A stretch of DNA of 64,000 nt, from positions 87,468,566-87,532,565 of the forward strand of contig NC_060251.1 of assembly GCF_921293095.1 (NCBI RefSeq). Reading direction: 5' to 3'. This DNA comes from Ischnura elegans. Its lineage: Eukaryota > Arthropoda > Insecta > Odonata > Coenagrionidae. The notes below the pieces were generated by a model that was not told where the DNA came from, did no database searches, and worked only from the letters and a program-made list of their open reading frames with translations. Of the stretch, positions 20,568 to 32,500 are shown one piece after another. Positions within the stretch are counted from its first letter, which is position 1; each line of letters opens with the position of its first letter. The translations under genes and the position numbers were made by a program.

Positions 20568-20868
20568 CAGTGGTGGATGCTGAGAGGGGATAGGGGGGGC
20601 ATAGTACCCCTGGAGTTTGGACCATTTATAATAAGGAATAAAAACGTAATGCATTATAAAAACTTACAATGAGGTAAAATTACAAAAAATGTGACATAAT
20701 GTTTGCTCGAAAAACTTAATTCCTCGGAAAATTAGTCATGATGCAACCTTCAAGTGTTGTCGAAATTCTCAACATTTTCGTAACCTCTCGGACCCACACT
20801 ACTGCTGGGAGTTCACCCCTACCCTCCCAACTAGTTCCCCTCTCGTCCCTATCCTGGGTCCGCCACTG
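20568..20868. mobile_element. hAT-like MITE
   Basis: Starts CAGTGGTGGATGC and ends GGGTCCGCCACTG. Its internal sequence (20,640-20,815) recurs at 41,935-42,060 and 42,335-42,385, where it is split by another insertion. No matching 8-bp flanks were found. Confidence 0.5.
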
Positions 20869-20869
20869 G

Positions 20870-23800
20870 AAGTACCCCAGAGTATGGGCGCCGTCAACTG
20901 CAACACTGTCTGAGGAACCTGTCTCCTCGCACAATATAGCATTCGGCCGCTTTTTGTAAAGAAAGAAGTAATTTTACGACCCAGCGATTCCATTCTAGCA
21001 TTTCCGTTGCGGCGTGGAGCATGCATGGATTGACACAAAAAATGAAACAAATTCTAGGTACAAATCAATAGTACAAAAAACCATGCTAGACTCCATCGTT
21101 TATAGGAATGATTACATCACGAACGATCTTTCATTGGCTGGTCTAATGACTGGTTCGTACTCGCTCGTTTTTATAATTACCGTGGCCGAGCATGACCTTT
21201 TCCAAGGCTACGATGAGTGGGGGTGTCAAGTTCAAACCCCCGGAAATTTGTAAATATGTTCTACAAAAATACTTCTCCACTTCAAATAACTTTTCATTCA
21301 CATTATTTTTCCTGGCTACGGCCTTGACCAATGCTATCCTAATAAGTACATCAAATTTTTCGCAGCTAGGTTTTCGCGAAATGATTATAAACGTTAATAA
21401 GTGATTATAGGTTATTATCGCATCCATAAAGTTCACCTAAATAAACTTGGGTAAAAGGGAGCAATTAACATACTTTCTATAATAACAAGGGATCAGGAAG
21501 GGATTTCTCCAATTTCTTCAAAAATTCCGTAATTCATACCTCAGTAGCAGTCGAGCATTCCAGAATATTTTCCTGCAGTTACACCCTGGATTTCTAAAGC
21601 CACATCGACACCACTGCCTCAGCGTCATAAGGATTCAAATTGTTTGTCGCATCCTTTTTTGTACAATCTAGTATATAAAACGAAAGAATGGGAAGGGCCC
21701 CTATTAATTGTCAAGAAATCACGACGATAAGTGTAATCGCAGTAAAGAATGCCTAAAAGTTTAGAGAAGAAGGTAGCACCGATTTAAGTACCATCATACT
21801 AGAGTAATTTTTTTCTGATCCTGAACGGAAGTAGAAAGCAGTCGTCTTATCTTTTAAAGTGTGCTTTAAATTATTTATTCGTCTATTGAGCTATTGCTAG
21901 CTGATTCGTCTTAAATCATTGTTGTGCGAGGAATGCCCTCATTTTATCTCGTTCGATATTGGGAAGAATATTTTCCTCGGCAGTCGGCAGATCGCATGGT
22001 AAACTATTTTAATCGACGAAGACACCACCCCCTAGAAGACAATACTGGAAACTCATAATTTGAAAAACTACGACTCTAGCTATTATTGACGGACAATTTT
22101 TATCTCGTTACCTTGATAACGGTACAACAATGCCGTAGAGTCGCCAAGGAGGCGACTTTCCTGCTGTTTTCAATCAAGAACGGGAAAATCTTGTCCACCT
22201 CAGTGATTTCATTTATCGGTCGCTCACATCGATGCGATGAGAAGATATTTTTCACAGCAGATTGTGAAGGACTTAGGCGAAAATGCAATTGATTTACGGA
22301 TTATTTATTTACCATATTTTTACAATACAACAATAATTTTTACTATTTTCAACCTGAAAAATGTGTAAGGCTAAAGTAGTTAGGTAAACGGGTCAGGGAG
22401 ATGGGATTAGGATTAATTGATAGAATAAAATACAATAAGGCTTTATGTGAATGAAATAAGAAGTTCAATGTGGGAGAGTGGAAATATTGGGGCGATTTCC
22501 AATTTTTTCGAATAAATCCACATTTCAGAACACCTTATATAACAATAAACTAATCAAAATGATAATAAATGCCATTATGTCTTGGTCAGGAAGATTTCTA
22601 TTACTTGACCAACCCACTAACTCCGCATAGCCCATTTCACACGGCTAAAAAAAACTCACTACGGACCCCATGATTATGATCTAATGACCCTATTACCCAG
22701 CGCTAGGGAAAAGGATTTTGTCATTTACTGAAACTCCATTAATGCTGTTGAAAATGCTAAATGATGATGTGTGACAATGGAAACAACGTAAAATAGAAAC
22801 TCGTAACTAATTATGCAATGGTCGCAAACTAGTACACGTGGAAAAGTTCCACTGTTATGGCAGAGCCAAAACTCAAAGCAGGCAGGGCCTTAGAGAAAAA
22901 CGGACAGAACAATAAGGATATAAGAAAAATGACAGCGTTTGAAAAGATGACGTGCACGAGTAAGAAAGAGTTGATGAAAAGATCGCCTTGCAAGAACGTT
23001 TAGAGAAGGCTGGAGAAGAGTTGAGCTCGGCGCTATATTGCGGAAACGTAGGCGCTGATGAAGGAGGAAAAAAGGAAAACGAAAGTACTAGAGGTGTGGG
23101 AAAAATATTCGATTCGCAAATTCGGCTTCCAAAAGAGAAAATGTGAAGTGATGCCATACGCAGCCAACATTGGGGTTGCATGCACTCGAGATTTGTTGTC
23201 CATTATTACGCAACATAAGATCATATAACCCTTTAAAAGAACTTCAATGTCCGTCTATATATACCGAGCGTTATGATAACCATTGGTTGGTACCAAAAGG
23301 ACCTTATTTACGGTGAATTTTCGCCATGCGTGTCTCCAAATTCCGCCTGAATTTTTGAATTAAGGACCTCGGGCGGCTATGGCTAATATCATTCGATTTT
23401 GCAAAAAATTCGAATTTGAGGTCCTGATATCAGTACACAACTTTTTCACATAGGGAAAATATGATCGTGAAAAAAATTCTTTTTTTCGACCATCCATATG
23501 GGCACGGCAGAAGGAGAAGGGAGGATGGAGGGGTTGCCTACCACACAGGATACACACACAGAGAATCGCCCTCCATCCGTAACTACAGCCTAAATTTGAC
23601 TCTAAATTGATGTAGAATAAAGGAACGAGTAACTTATAAACGCGATGGAAGACGAAAATTATAAAAGAGACCAATAGAGCCAAGTACTAGACGGAAAATT
23701 GAAAACCGTGATAGAAGGCTGTTGGAATAGTATAGTGGAAGAGAAAAGCACTCTTCAACAGAATAGTGGCAATGGCGTATGGCAGTAGGAAATTCAGTAT

Positions 23801-24480
23801 GAGAAATAAAGACACGCTGAATTACCCCTCTTAATGTGTCACTGTGGATGTAATAACTCGGACATTTACAAAAAAAATATATTAAACTGGTTTATCTGAG
23901 TCATAAGACCAACCAGTTTTATGTATGCTCTTTAGGTGTCAATTTTACGTCCCTTTGTCGCTCAATCGGGCATTTATCAATGCTGACAATTGCAAGAAAA
24001 AGCCAATATGAAACGCGTTCACGAAAAAATGAATCATTTTGGTTTTTCTCTTGAAATACCATCGTTGTAATCCAAAGCAAACCCACAATGAATTAGACGC
24101 GTAAAAAATATTAATATCCATTTGATAGTGGGTGAGATCGGAGTAAGACTATATTTCATCGATAAATGTATGATTGTGATGAAAGAATTGATGGTAGCTG
24201 TTTTTTTAGCTGAAAAGCGAAGTCCATGAACTAAACTAACACTTCATTTCGCCGTATCTCACTTAACTATTACGAGCTTCCAGTTTTCTGGTGTATTCAA
24301 AACAACACCTGCGAATATCCCAATGGAAATGTCCAAATCAGGAGTTATCTCCATCAATCACCTCTCCAAGAGATGAGAACTTGAGAAATTCTGATTGCTT
24401 TTACGTGTCTCCTGCCCTTATCTAAGGACCAAACTAAGGTATAGAAAGCTTTTTGCGACTTGAGATTCAGGTATGATTTT
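20870..24480. other. Intergenic, no supported gene
   Basis: Several open frames exist (for example 21,143-21,436 minus and 22,873-23,181 minus) but none resembles a known family or has splice signals that fit a neighbour. Long purine-rich runs near 22,880-23,100 account for some of them. Confidence 0.35.
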
Positions 24481-24514
24481 TTTCCCTCCGTAGATTAAGC
24501 TCTCATATCACGGC

Positions 24515-24611
24515 TATAAATCCGAAGGATCAGTTCTTGGGGAGACAGCGAAGGAAAGACTCACCTCAGGCAGATTTTCCGTTCGAGTTGGAAATATTTT
24601 TTGTTCTCTAG
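24515..24611 (+). promoter_or_regulatory. Candidate promoter and untranslated first exon of the group 7 allergen-like gene
   Basis: TATAAA at 24515-24520 is followed by about 65 bases of leader ending in TCTCTAG/GTAAGT, a near-ideal donor at 24611/24612. The first coding exon at 29,503 is preceded by a good acceptor (TTTGTTTTCAG, ending 29479), so an upstream leader exon is required. The fit is inference; about 4.9 kb separates the two. Confidence 0.35.
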
Positions 24612-24619
24612 GTAAGTAA

Positions 24620-26540
24620 AAATCACCCTGTATTGTAATAACTCCAAATTACAGTATTAAGATTAATCCTCTATGTAAAATGTCTCTTTCATCTCCAATT
24701 TACGCGTAGTTAAATTACGCGTTACGGGCAATTACGCGTAATTAAATCTAATTTTAATGGAGAAAGTGTAATGTATATCCAGTCAGCTATACATTACGAT
24801 TGCTTATTAAATTGAAAGTTACAGTGAATTTTCCAGGATTGAGAAAATTTTGCGAGCAAATTTTAATTTACTTATATGTAAGAATTATACCAGATGATGT
24901 AGAATGAGGCAAAATCATTCAAAAAGCAAAATTTTGGGATTTTGGGATAATAATAAGAAGGACAAATTCTCAAATACTATTATTAATGAAAAGTGGTAGG
25001 TATACGGTAAAATGAAATTATGTATTTAAGTAGTCACATATATGTAGTCACTATTTGCAATCATATTTTAACATTTCCATTGATTTAAGGAACTCTAAGT
25101 ATTTGAAATGTGGTTTTAAAACATTATGTTAATCATTATTGTAAACTTGGCTCTAAACTTGCAAGGAATGTAATATTTTCGGGCATACAAATTATAATCA
25201 TTATTTTTCCGGAGAATAAAATGTTTTGTTAGGAAGCATTCTTTCAGGGACAACGTGGTGGTCCTGAATAACGTCAATGATGATTTAAAAAGTTTCCACG
25301 GAGTAATTTTAGTCTCGGTTCGCGTTCCGCAGCATAACCTCCGTAGCTACCTTAAATTTACACCTAAAAGCCTTTATATTCCATTAAAAATTCGGAGAAA
25401 AATGTATTTTTATTATATTTGGTTCATTATGAAATATATTAATTGATCTCAATCCATAAGTGAATGTCTCCTGATGGCAATCAAAGAATAACGTACAATA
25501 TTGAGAATATATTTATGGAAAAACTCTTGCATTGAACTAAATCTTGGAATGTAAACGACATGGGTATAAGAAAATCGGAAACAAAAGGCGGCTGGCATAA
25601 TCGAAGCAGAACGAAGCGAGAAGCTGGATTGAGACACCGCTCGAGCCACATTGCCCACAATCTAGTCAAAAAGAAATGTGTGCGAAATAAAAGCTGGGAT
25701 TTAGAGTATATAAAATAATTTTACACATACTTCTACGTGATAAGTTAGCTATTGTGAACAAAAAAGCTATCTAGAAGTATCAAGGATCGGTGAGCTCGAT
25801 AAAATTATAAGGGAAATTAGGGTAAAGACGCATTGTTGAATGCCTGTGAAATAAATGAGAAAGAATCTACACGAAACAAATATTGATGCGGATGTTAATT
25901 TACTACAAGAATCAGTTGTTAGTTTAAATATAAGCGGATATTACAGAGATAAAGTCTACATGTTTTTCACAGCAGGGATTAGTTTTTTTTGAGAAGGTGG
26001 TGATTTATCAAAGAAATCGAGGATTCTGACTTTGCTCTTCAGTTATGTGGCACGTGATAAGTATTTTTTCTGCTCTTTTAACATGAAGATTTTAACCAAA
26101 TACCTTATCTTTTATATCTGTGAAATTTTTTCATATTGGCCAAGGATAGGGATTGGCCTCCGTTTGGCGTAAATGTTGGCGACACCTGAAAATTTATCAG
26201 CACGAACCATCTTTATCTCAATTGTACGTATTTTTCTCACTTATCACGTTATCGCTTGACGTGTTTATTTGATTGAAATACTTAATCTCCGCTATCCATC
26301 GGAATGAAATCGTTGCTATTGTTTTTAGACCCTTTTTATAGTTTATCATTTGTAAATCATCCTTTAATACAACGATGTCCTGAGTATAGGAAAAATGTGA
26401 AAAACCGTGAATTCTGAGGATATTAGATATAAATGAGATTAGTTGTTTTAATTGATACACAGCAGATGTCATACCGCGATGAAATTTGGAATCTTACTCA
26501 AGGGTTTATTCGAGCTAAGAGTTTTTCATTCGCTAATTTA
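24620..26540. other. Intergenic or leader intron; ACGCGT cluster at 24.7 kb
   Basis: No gene supported. Around 24,700-24,745 the motif TTACGCGT recurs three times in about 45 bp, twice within palindromes (TTACGCGTAA type), in otherwise AT-rich DNA. Confidence 0.3.
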
Positions 26541-26544
26541 TCTG

Positions 26545-26796
26545 AGGGGCGTATACACATGGGGGGCGCAGGGGGCCCTTGCGGGCCCGTCCGCATTGCC
26601 TAACATTGCAGAATCGCAATAATAACTTTTTTATACCATATGATGGCTTTGTCTTAGATATGCGTATTATCAGTTTAGATAAAACTTTTTAAACTTTGAA
26701 TTTGACTTAATTATTTGTAATTGAGACAAAATTAAAAGTAGCTCAAGATTCCTTTTGCGCCTCCCCCCCATAGAATTTTTTCTGTATCCGCTACTG
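26545..26796. mobile_element. hAT-type MITE of the CAGTGGCGGATACAG family, damaged left end
   Basis: Right end CTGTATCCGCTACTG and a GGGGGGCGCAGGGGG left subterminal block match the intact copy at 53711-53974. TCTGAG occurs on both flanks, consistent with a duplication partly lost together with the left terminus. Confidence 0.65.
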
Positions 26797-27074
26797 TCTG
26801 AGCTTGGGTTACTTTTAAGTAAAATTTCACATTGCCTTCTGAGTTCCAGTACGCTGAAAATATCCTCAGTAGCAAAGTTTATTTCATATGCATAATACCT
26901 GGAAGGAGAATGGTAGATGTCAAAACCGACATAACATCCGCCTGCGATAGCCGAAGTCATCGAGGCAGCGCGTCTTATCTTCGTATCGCCGAAGAATTTA
27001 CGCTTGTGTGGCATCAAAATCGTAGAGCCAGAATCTTTAGCGTTGGTAGCAAAAAAAATGTGGGAGTAAAGCAA
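26797..27074 (-). CDS. Unrecognised open frame, possible exon
   Basis: About 90 codons upstream of the MITE read as a plausible peptide (with GDTKIRRAASMTSAIAGG and an aromatic YHSPSRYYAYEINF stretch). A CTTCCAG/GTATTA donor lies inside, and a T-rich run followed by GCTAAAG could serve as acceptor. The frame continues into the MITE, which is chance. No family recognised. Confidence 0.2.
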
Positions 27075-27482
27075 CAGGGGTCAAACAAACAACCATGCAT
27101 AAGATAAAAACAGCCGCCATGAAGAAATTTCTATTCGCCGTCATGACATGAACTACCTGAGATAGGATAACGTGGAAATGAGTGGCATCAGGAATTTCCT
27201 AATGGTAAAGTAAACTAAACTAAAATTATAGATAACTGATAACTCAAAGTTAAATACCTTCGATACTCCCTGAAATATAGGTTCTCTCATGGACGGTCTG
27301 GCTAGGTCGGCGGCTTATGGAGCCTCGGCAACAACGATCGCGTCTATCGTGATGCGTACATGAAAAGTGTAATAAAAAAGACTGATTACTTGAGCCATAA
27401 TTTTTTGCAATTATAAAATTCTACAGTTTCATTTAGTAGCTTAATTTACAACATACTCGGTGTACAAATAAAAAATAAAGAA

Positions 27483-27665
27483 GCCGGCCTCGGTGGCGGC
27501 GGGTAAATTCCCCGCCTGCCAAACAGAAGGTCGCGGGTTCGAGTCCCGCCAGAGTAAGTGAACCCTATCCAGGGCATGGTGGTTTGTGTACGTTAAACTT
27601 TAACGTGCTAATAAACCCGATGTAAAAGGCCGGATAGAGCTGTTTTCAGTGGTATGGAAATAAAC
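27483..27665 (+). repeat. tRNA-derived SINE
   Basis: The head GCCGGCCTCGGTGGCGGCGG has an A-box-like segment, and a perfect B box (GGTTCGAGTCC) follows about 50 bp later. The body ends in a short A-rich tail (GGAAATAAACAAA). Confidence 0.75.
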
Positions 27666-28376
27666 AAATATTTAAAATAAAGGTGTCAGAAGATAAAAGA
27701 AAACAGCGCGGAATCAAAAGAGATAAGTTTTAAATGAATAAGAAGAATATCTGAAAAACGTGATTATGATACAACTGGAAATTCCTATGAGACGTGTTTA
27801 TAGAAAATCAAACGATTGAATACATATCCTGAAAGGAGATTTGAATGGTTAACTACCATGCAGTGTTAAAAAGGAATTCGCTTACTCAGGTGTCATGAGT
27901 TTCCTTACTTAGATTCAAATTGTGATTTACATGGGTACATTACGCATTCCTGCCGAAAAATAGCATTTATATAATTAATATCAATTAAAAATTGCCTAGT
28001 CATTAAATTAAAAACCAAAATTAGATAGAATAAATTAACGCCAACTGTAAGAGGTCTTAATCAAATCAAATATCTGGTTCTGCGACTAATTTGCTCCATA
28101 ATAGGATAATGAAAGGAAGTGGGTGTCGCGTGGGGTCCAACCTGATGAGGCACGAGCGATGTGTGACGTCAACAACTTTCCTTCGAAGAAAAAGAGATGG
28201 AGAAATGTCACTTTTTATAACTCACACTCCGTCAGGATCACCCGTCAAAAATCAAATTGAACCCATTATTACTATTATTATTAAGTATTCTACCGATTAA
28301 GTTAGGTTTCCATGGAATACTTAAGAAGTATCATTGGAGCCTTCCCTTTCTTCATGTTTTTCCTTCAATAGGGTAG
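27666..28376. other. Intergenic, nothing recognised
   Basis: AT-rich; no supported feature. Confidence 0.3.
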
Positions 28377-29035
28377 TTTCCCTCATCAAAGAAAACGAAA
28401 GGCATTGATTGCGATTCGTTACCCACCATTAGTGTATTCATAATATACAAATTATTTCGTTTTAGAAATACCGGTTTAGACGAATGGCAATGGTCCATTT
28501 TTATCCTCATTTGAAAAGGGCCAGATTGGCGCCCATGTGATGCCACTCCACGTGACGCCACAGGGACCTAGTTTCTATAGGAGAAGATAGGAGTTATACA
28601 TCGTCTGAGGTTACCAATGCATGCATGAGGCGAAGAGATTAGGAAAACATGTCTTAATAATCACTTATTAAAACTGGCTAAGGTCGGAAAGTTTTCTTCG
28701 TTTGATAAGGTATTAATAATCCTTATTTAAGCCAAGCTCTACCAGCCAGCAGGGTACTCAGCTACCCGCTAGCAGCCTGCGACGTATCAGCGCTAAGCCT
28801 CGCCTCAAGGTCACCTCACCGGGCGGGAGGGGGAACCAGAAATACGACGTACGGAGAGATTTCCCGGCATTCATACTTACGCGTCGCGTTTTCGCGCGCT
28901 TGAAAATGTTCACTTTTCATTTAATCGCGAAAAATAGATATTGTAATTTAAAAATCTAAAAGCGTGAAATACGTACTCCAGGAGTAATAATCTTTCGATT
29001 TAGGCAATAAAAAAATAATAGGAAACCACCCTATT
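28377..29035 (+). repeat. About 650-bp interspersed repeat, copy 2 of 3
   Basis: Same ends as the copy at 9018 (AATAGGGTAGTTTCC and GGAAACCACCCTATT). It shares with the copy at 46535 a minus-strand frame of about 65 codons with few replacements (see finding). Confidence 0.8.
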
Positions 29036-29049
29036 CATTATTTGGCCTA

Positions 29050-29430
29050 TCCCCTTTCTTTCTAACTAGAAATCCCTCCTCCTTCTTCCTTCTAGAAATC
29101 TTCCTTCTTCCTCCTTCTTCTAGAAATCTTCCTTCCTCTCCTTTTTTTATCTAACATTCTACCCTCTATCACTATTTGCAACATCCCTCTCCACAGTGGT
29201 GAATCTATTTTGGGGGGGGGGGGTAGCCTCCCCCTTGGGTATCCAATTCGCTCCATTCATACCTTCTGTCTCCTCCTTATCTCATAAAGAAGCTGTCTCT
29301 CCTCACCCACCATGTCCAGCACTGCGTCGTTCCCACTTCACCCCGTCCACTTCACCTTCTACATTCTTCATCACACCCACATCTCAATTGCAACCAGTCT
29401 GCTCTCGTTCACCTCCCTAAGTGTAGTGTA
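29050..29430 (-). mobile_element. 5'-truncated LINE fragment
   Basis: The minus strand gives the same C-terminal LINE segment as 17,500-17,860 (VLDMVGEERQL.. region) with frameshifts. It lies about 70 bp upstream of the first coding exon of the group 7 allergen-like gene. Confidence 0.55.
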
Positions 29431-29502
29431 CACATTGCATGAAAAAAGTATGTTCAATCGATTTCAATTTTGTTTTCAGCTCGTCTAAGTTAGCTGCCCG
29501 AG

Positions 29503-32500
29503 ATGAAGCTCTTGTGCGCATTGGCCCTACTCATCGTCGCCACCTTGGCCAACGGGAGGACTGTTGTTCACAGTAAGTATTTAATATCTCATTTGACTGT
29601 TAATGCATGTGTCTCAAAATGCGTTTCCGACACCTCATTACTATCATAGCTAATCTTACGATCAGTGGTGCCTACTCCATGGGGCCTCAAAAATTCGTTA
29701 TGGGTGTGAGGAAAAAATGTGTCAGGCTTGTCGATTTTCCTCGGAGTGTCCAGATATCGAGATTCGAGTCATCAGGGTTCAAATGTTTATTATATGACTA
29801 TTATAAAATGCTTAAAAAACTTAAATCTCACTACTTATAAAATTTTCCGGGGCAAGATCCCCGGTTTGGGCCCCCCAATATTTTTTGTAAGTCGGCATCC
29901 CTGCTTACGGTCAAAAACGCACATCGATCTTGTGGCAGGGGACAATATCAATGCAATCTAAATTAGGACACCCAAAAATCTATTCAATATAAATGAGACA
30001 TTTTAGAAATTATAGGAAAGAACGATGATACTTGTATGCGGATGGGAAGTACAGCGATAGCACTAATTGTAAGTGGTGGGCTGGACAGTAAAACGCCTAT
30101 ATTTATGCAACCCGAGACTCACAAAAATAACGTGATATAATGGCAATAATGCCCCATTCACATTTACGAAGACCTTTCTTCTTTGTTGCAAACAAGAGCG
30201 CGGAAGGGGCAATATTGCCGAGATATATATAATTGCATTGTATTGCTGCAGTATTGTAATATCGAGGGTTGCAAAAATATAGGCTTTTTGCTGGTGCTTG
30301 CCATCGATAATGTTTCAAAAACTAAGGCCTGTTGGGCGCTTGAATAAAAAAAATATTTACAATTCCATTTTCTATCACATCGCGAAATTTGAACGCGATC
30401 TGGTGGTGACACTTAGGTACCTTCTCTTGTTTGTACCTTTGTAATGTTCTGACAACCCCCTACATATTCACCCCGATTACCATTAGTAATTTTAAACATA
30501 ATTTTGGCCACAATGCAGCGCAAAATATTAGGCGAGTATAGAAAATGAATTTATTCGTGCTCGAAAATATTCATCTTAAAAATTGCACCGGGCTTTTTTG
30601 CAATCTCACGTCCAAGCATTCTTGCATGCGTTTTTAGCAACTCTCTGCTTTAAGGTCGTTTTACACGGGGCACGTAATTGCACAATCAGACGTGTGTACG
30701 AAGGGGCAGTCAAAAATGGGTCGTGGAAAACGGTGAATTGCTAGAACACATGCGAGAATGCGTAGACGTGAGATGTCAAAATAGCCCGTTCCAATTTCGC
30801 TCATGTATTCAGGCAATTCCACACCATTTTAGCAGTGGCGCCGACTCCATGCGGCCTGAGTGGGCCCGAGCTCCATCAAAAATTCGTTATGGGTGTGAGG
30901 AAAAAATGTGCCAGGCTTGTCGATTTTCCCGGGAATATCTAGATATTGAGATTCGAGTTATCAGGGTTCTAATGTCGATCATATGATTCTTCTAAAATGG
31001 TTAAAAAACTTAAAACTCACTACTTATAAAATTTCTCGGGGCAAAATCCCCGGTTTGGGCCCCCCAATATTTTTATAAGTCGGCATCCCTGTATTTTAGA
31101 AATTAATGCAGTTCTAACCTGCGCAATTCCGTACCCCGTGTAAAACGGTCTTTAAAGTAGTGAATTGATAGAACGCATGCGAGAATGCTTGGACGTGGGA
31201 TTGCAAAAAAGCCGTCTAAAAAAGCGTTCTAATGCATCCGATAATTAGCGTAATTCCACGCCATATTTAGAAATTAATACAGTTCTACCCTGCGCAATTA
31301 CATGCCCCGTGTAAATTCCACGCCATATTGAGAAATTGATACAGTTCTAACCTTCGCAATTACAGGCCCGTGTAAAAGGACCTTAAAAAACCTAAAATTG
31401 CGCAAATGTACGAATGCATCCCCTAGAAATAGCTCATGCTCTAATTTCGTGAATCTGTCCCAGCATTTGTCCCGCCGAGCAACTGCGCGGGTGAATGCAT
31501 CGCGTAAATACGGCTTCAATGACGAGAGGTGACCGCACTTTTCAGGAAACTTCAAGAATACTATAGTCAGTGGCGTAACTATGGGGGGAAAGGAGGATAG
31601 ATAAAACCTCAGAGAAATAAATAAAACAAAAAAAACTATTGTTTAGTTTTGATGTATAATAACTGTATCTGCTCCATGTTAAATTTAAGCGCCAAAATTA
31701 TGTAGAGTGTATTTCAAAGCATGCCATTTTTCGAAAATTTTCCCGGACCTGCCCTTGCCTGAGGGGGGTCGCCCCCTGAGGCCACCCCATCCCCCCAAAG
31801 CATATTCCTAGTTATACCACTGACTATAGTCAAACTCATTTGGGTGATTTCGGACCTTCAGGTGTTCCTCTCTCCATCCCTAACGAGTCCCATGCATTAG
31901 AGAGTGGCAAGATCAATTTAAGGTTAGATTAACTCTTTTAAAGAAGTTAAACAAATGATATTTTATATTGAAATACATAAGACTGATGACACTGCATATT
32001 GCAGCAATGCTCTCGTCCATTATAAATTAAACCAATTCACATGGGCGTTCCCAGAATCAAAACAAGGGGGGGGGTCAAAACTAGATATGGTCATTCAAGT
32101 TGTAACTTTTTTTTGCACAGAAAAGGTTAATGAAACCAAAATTTTAGGAAATTATGACAGGAATTTATTAGTTTTTATAATTATTTGCTTTAAAAAATAA
32201 TGATTTTTATTTTAGTTCCATGTCTTATACTAATATCATTTTTCTTCAATTTGTTCATAACTTTTGTTTTGACCTAAATTTATTTTCACTTCTGGGGGGA
32301 GGGGGCAGTTGCCCCCCCTCCACCCCGCTAGGTATGCCCATGCTAATTCAGACTAAACGGTACTTCATTTTCTTCCTTTTCCTCATCTTTGTGGTGGCTT
32401 CCTTATACCCTTATACAATCTAAATTACGATACAGTGGGGAGATGCGATTTAATTTTAAACACGCTGAGATAAAATTTTGCAAAGTAACTATTTATCACC

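Noticed and set aside
22873-23181. Minus-strand 102-codon open frame
   Set aside because: Antisense of a purine-rich run, giving Ser/Phe/Pro-rich peptide; no family or exon context.
24515-24535. TATAAA paired with the TCAGTT initiator at 24530
   Set aside because: Spacing of about 17 bp is too short for a TATA/initiator pair; only the TATA box with a later start was kept as a weak promoter candidate.
27483-27555. Possible functional tRNA gene
   Set aside because: The A-box half does not fold into a proper D arm and acceptor stem, and a SINE body with an A-rich tail follows.
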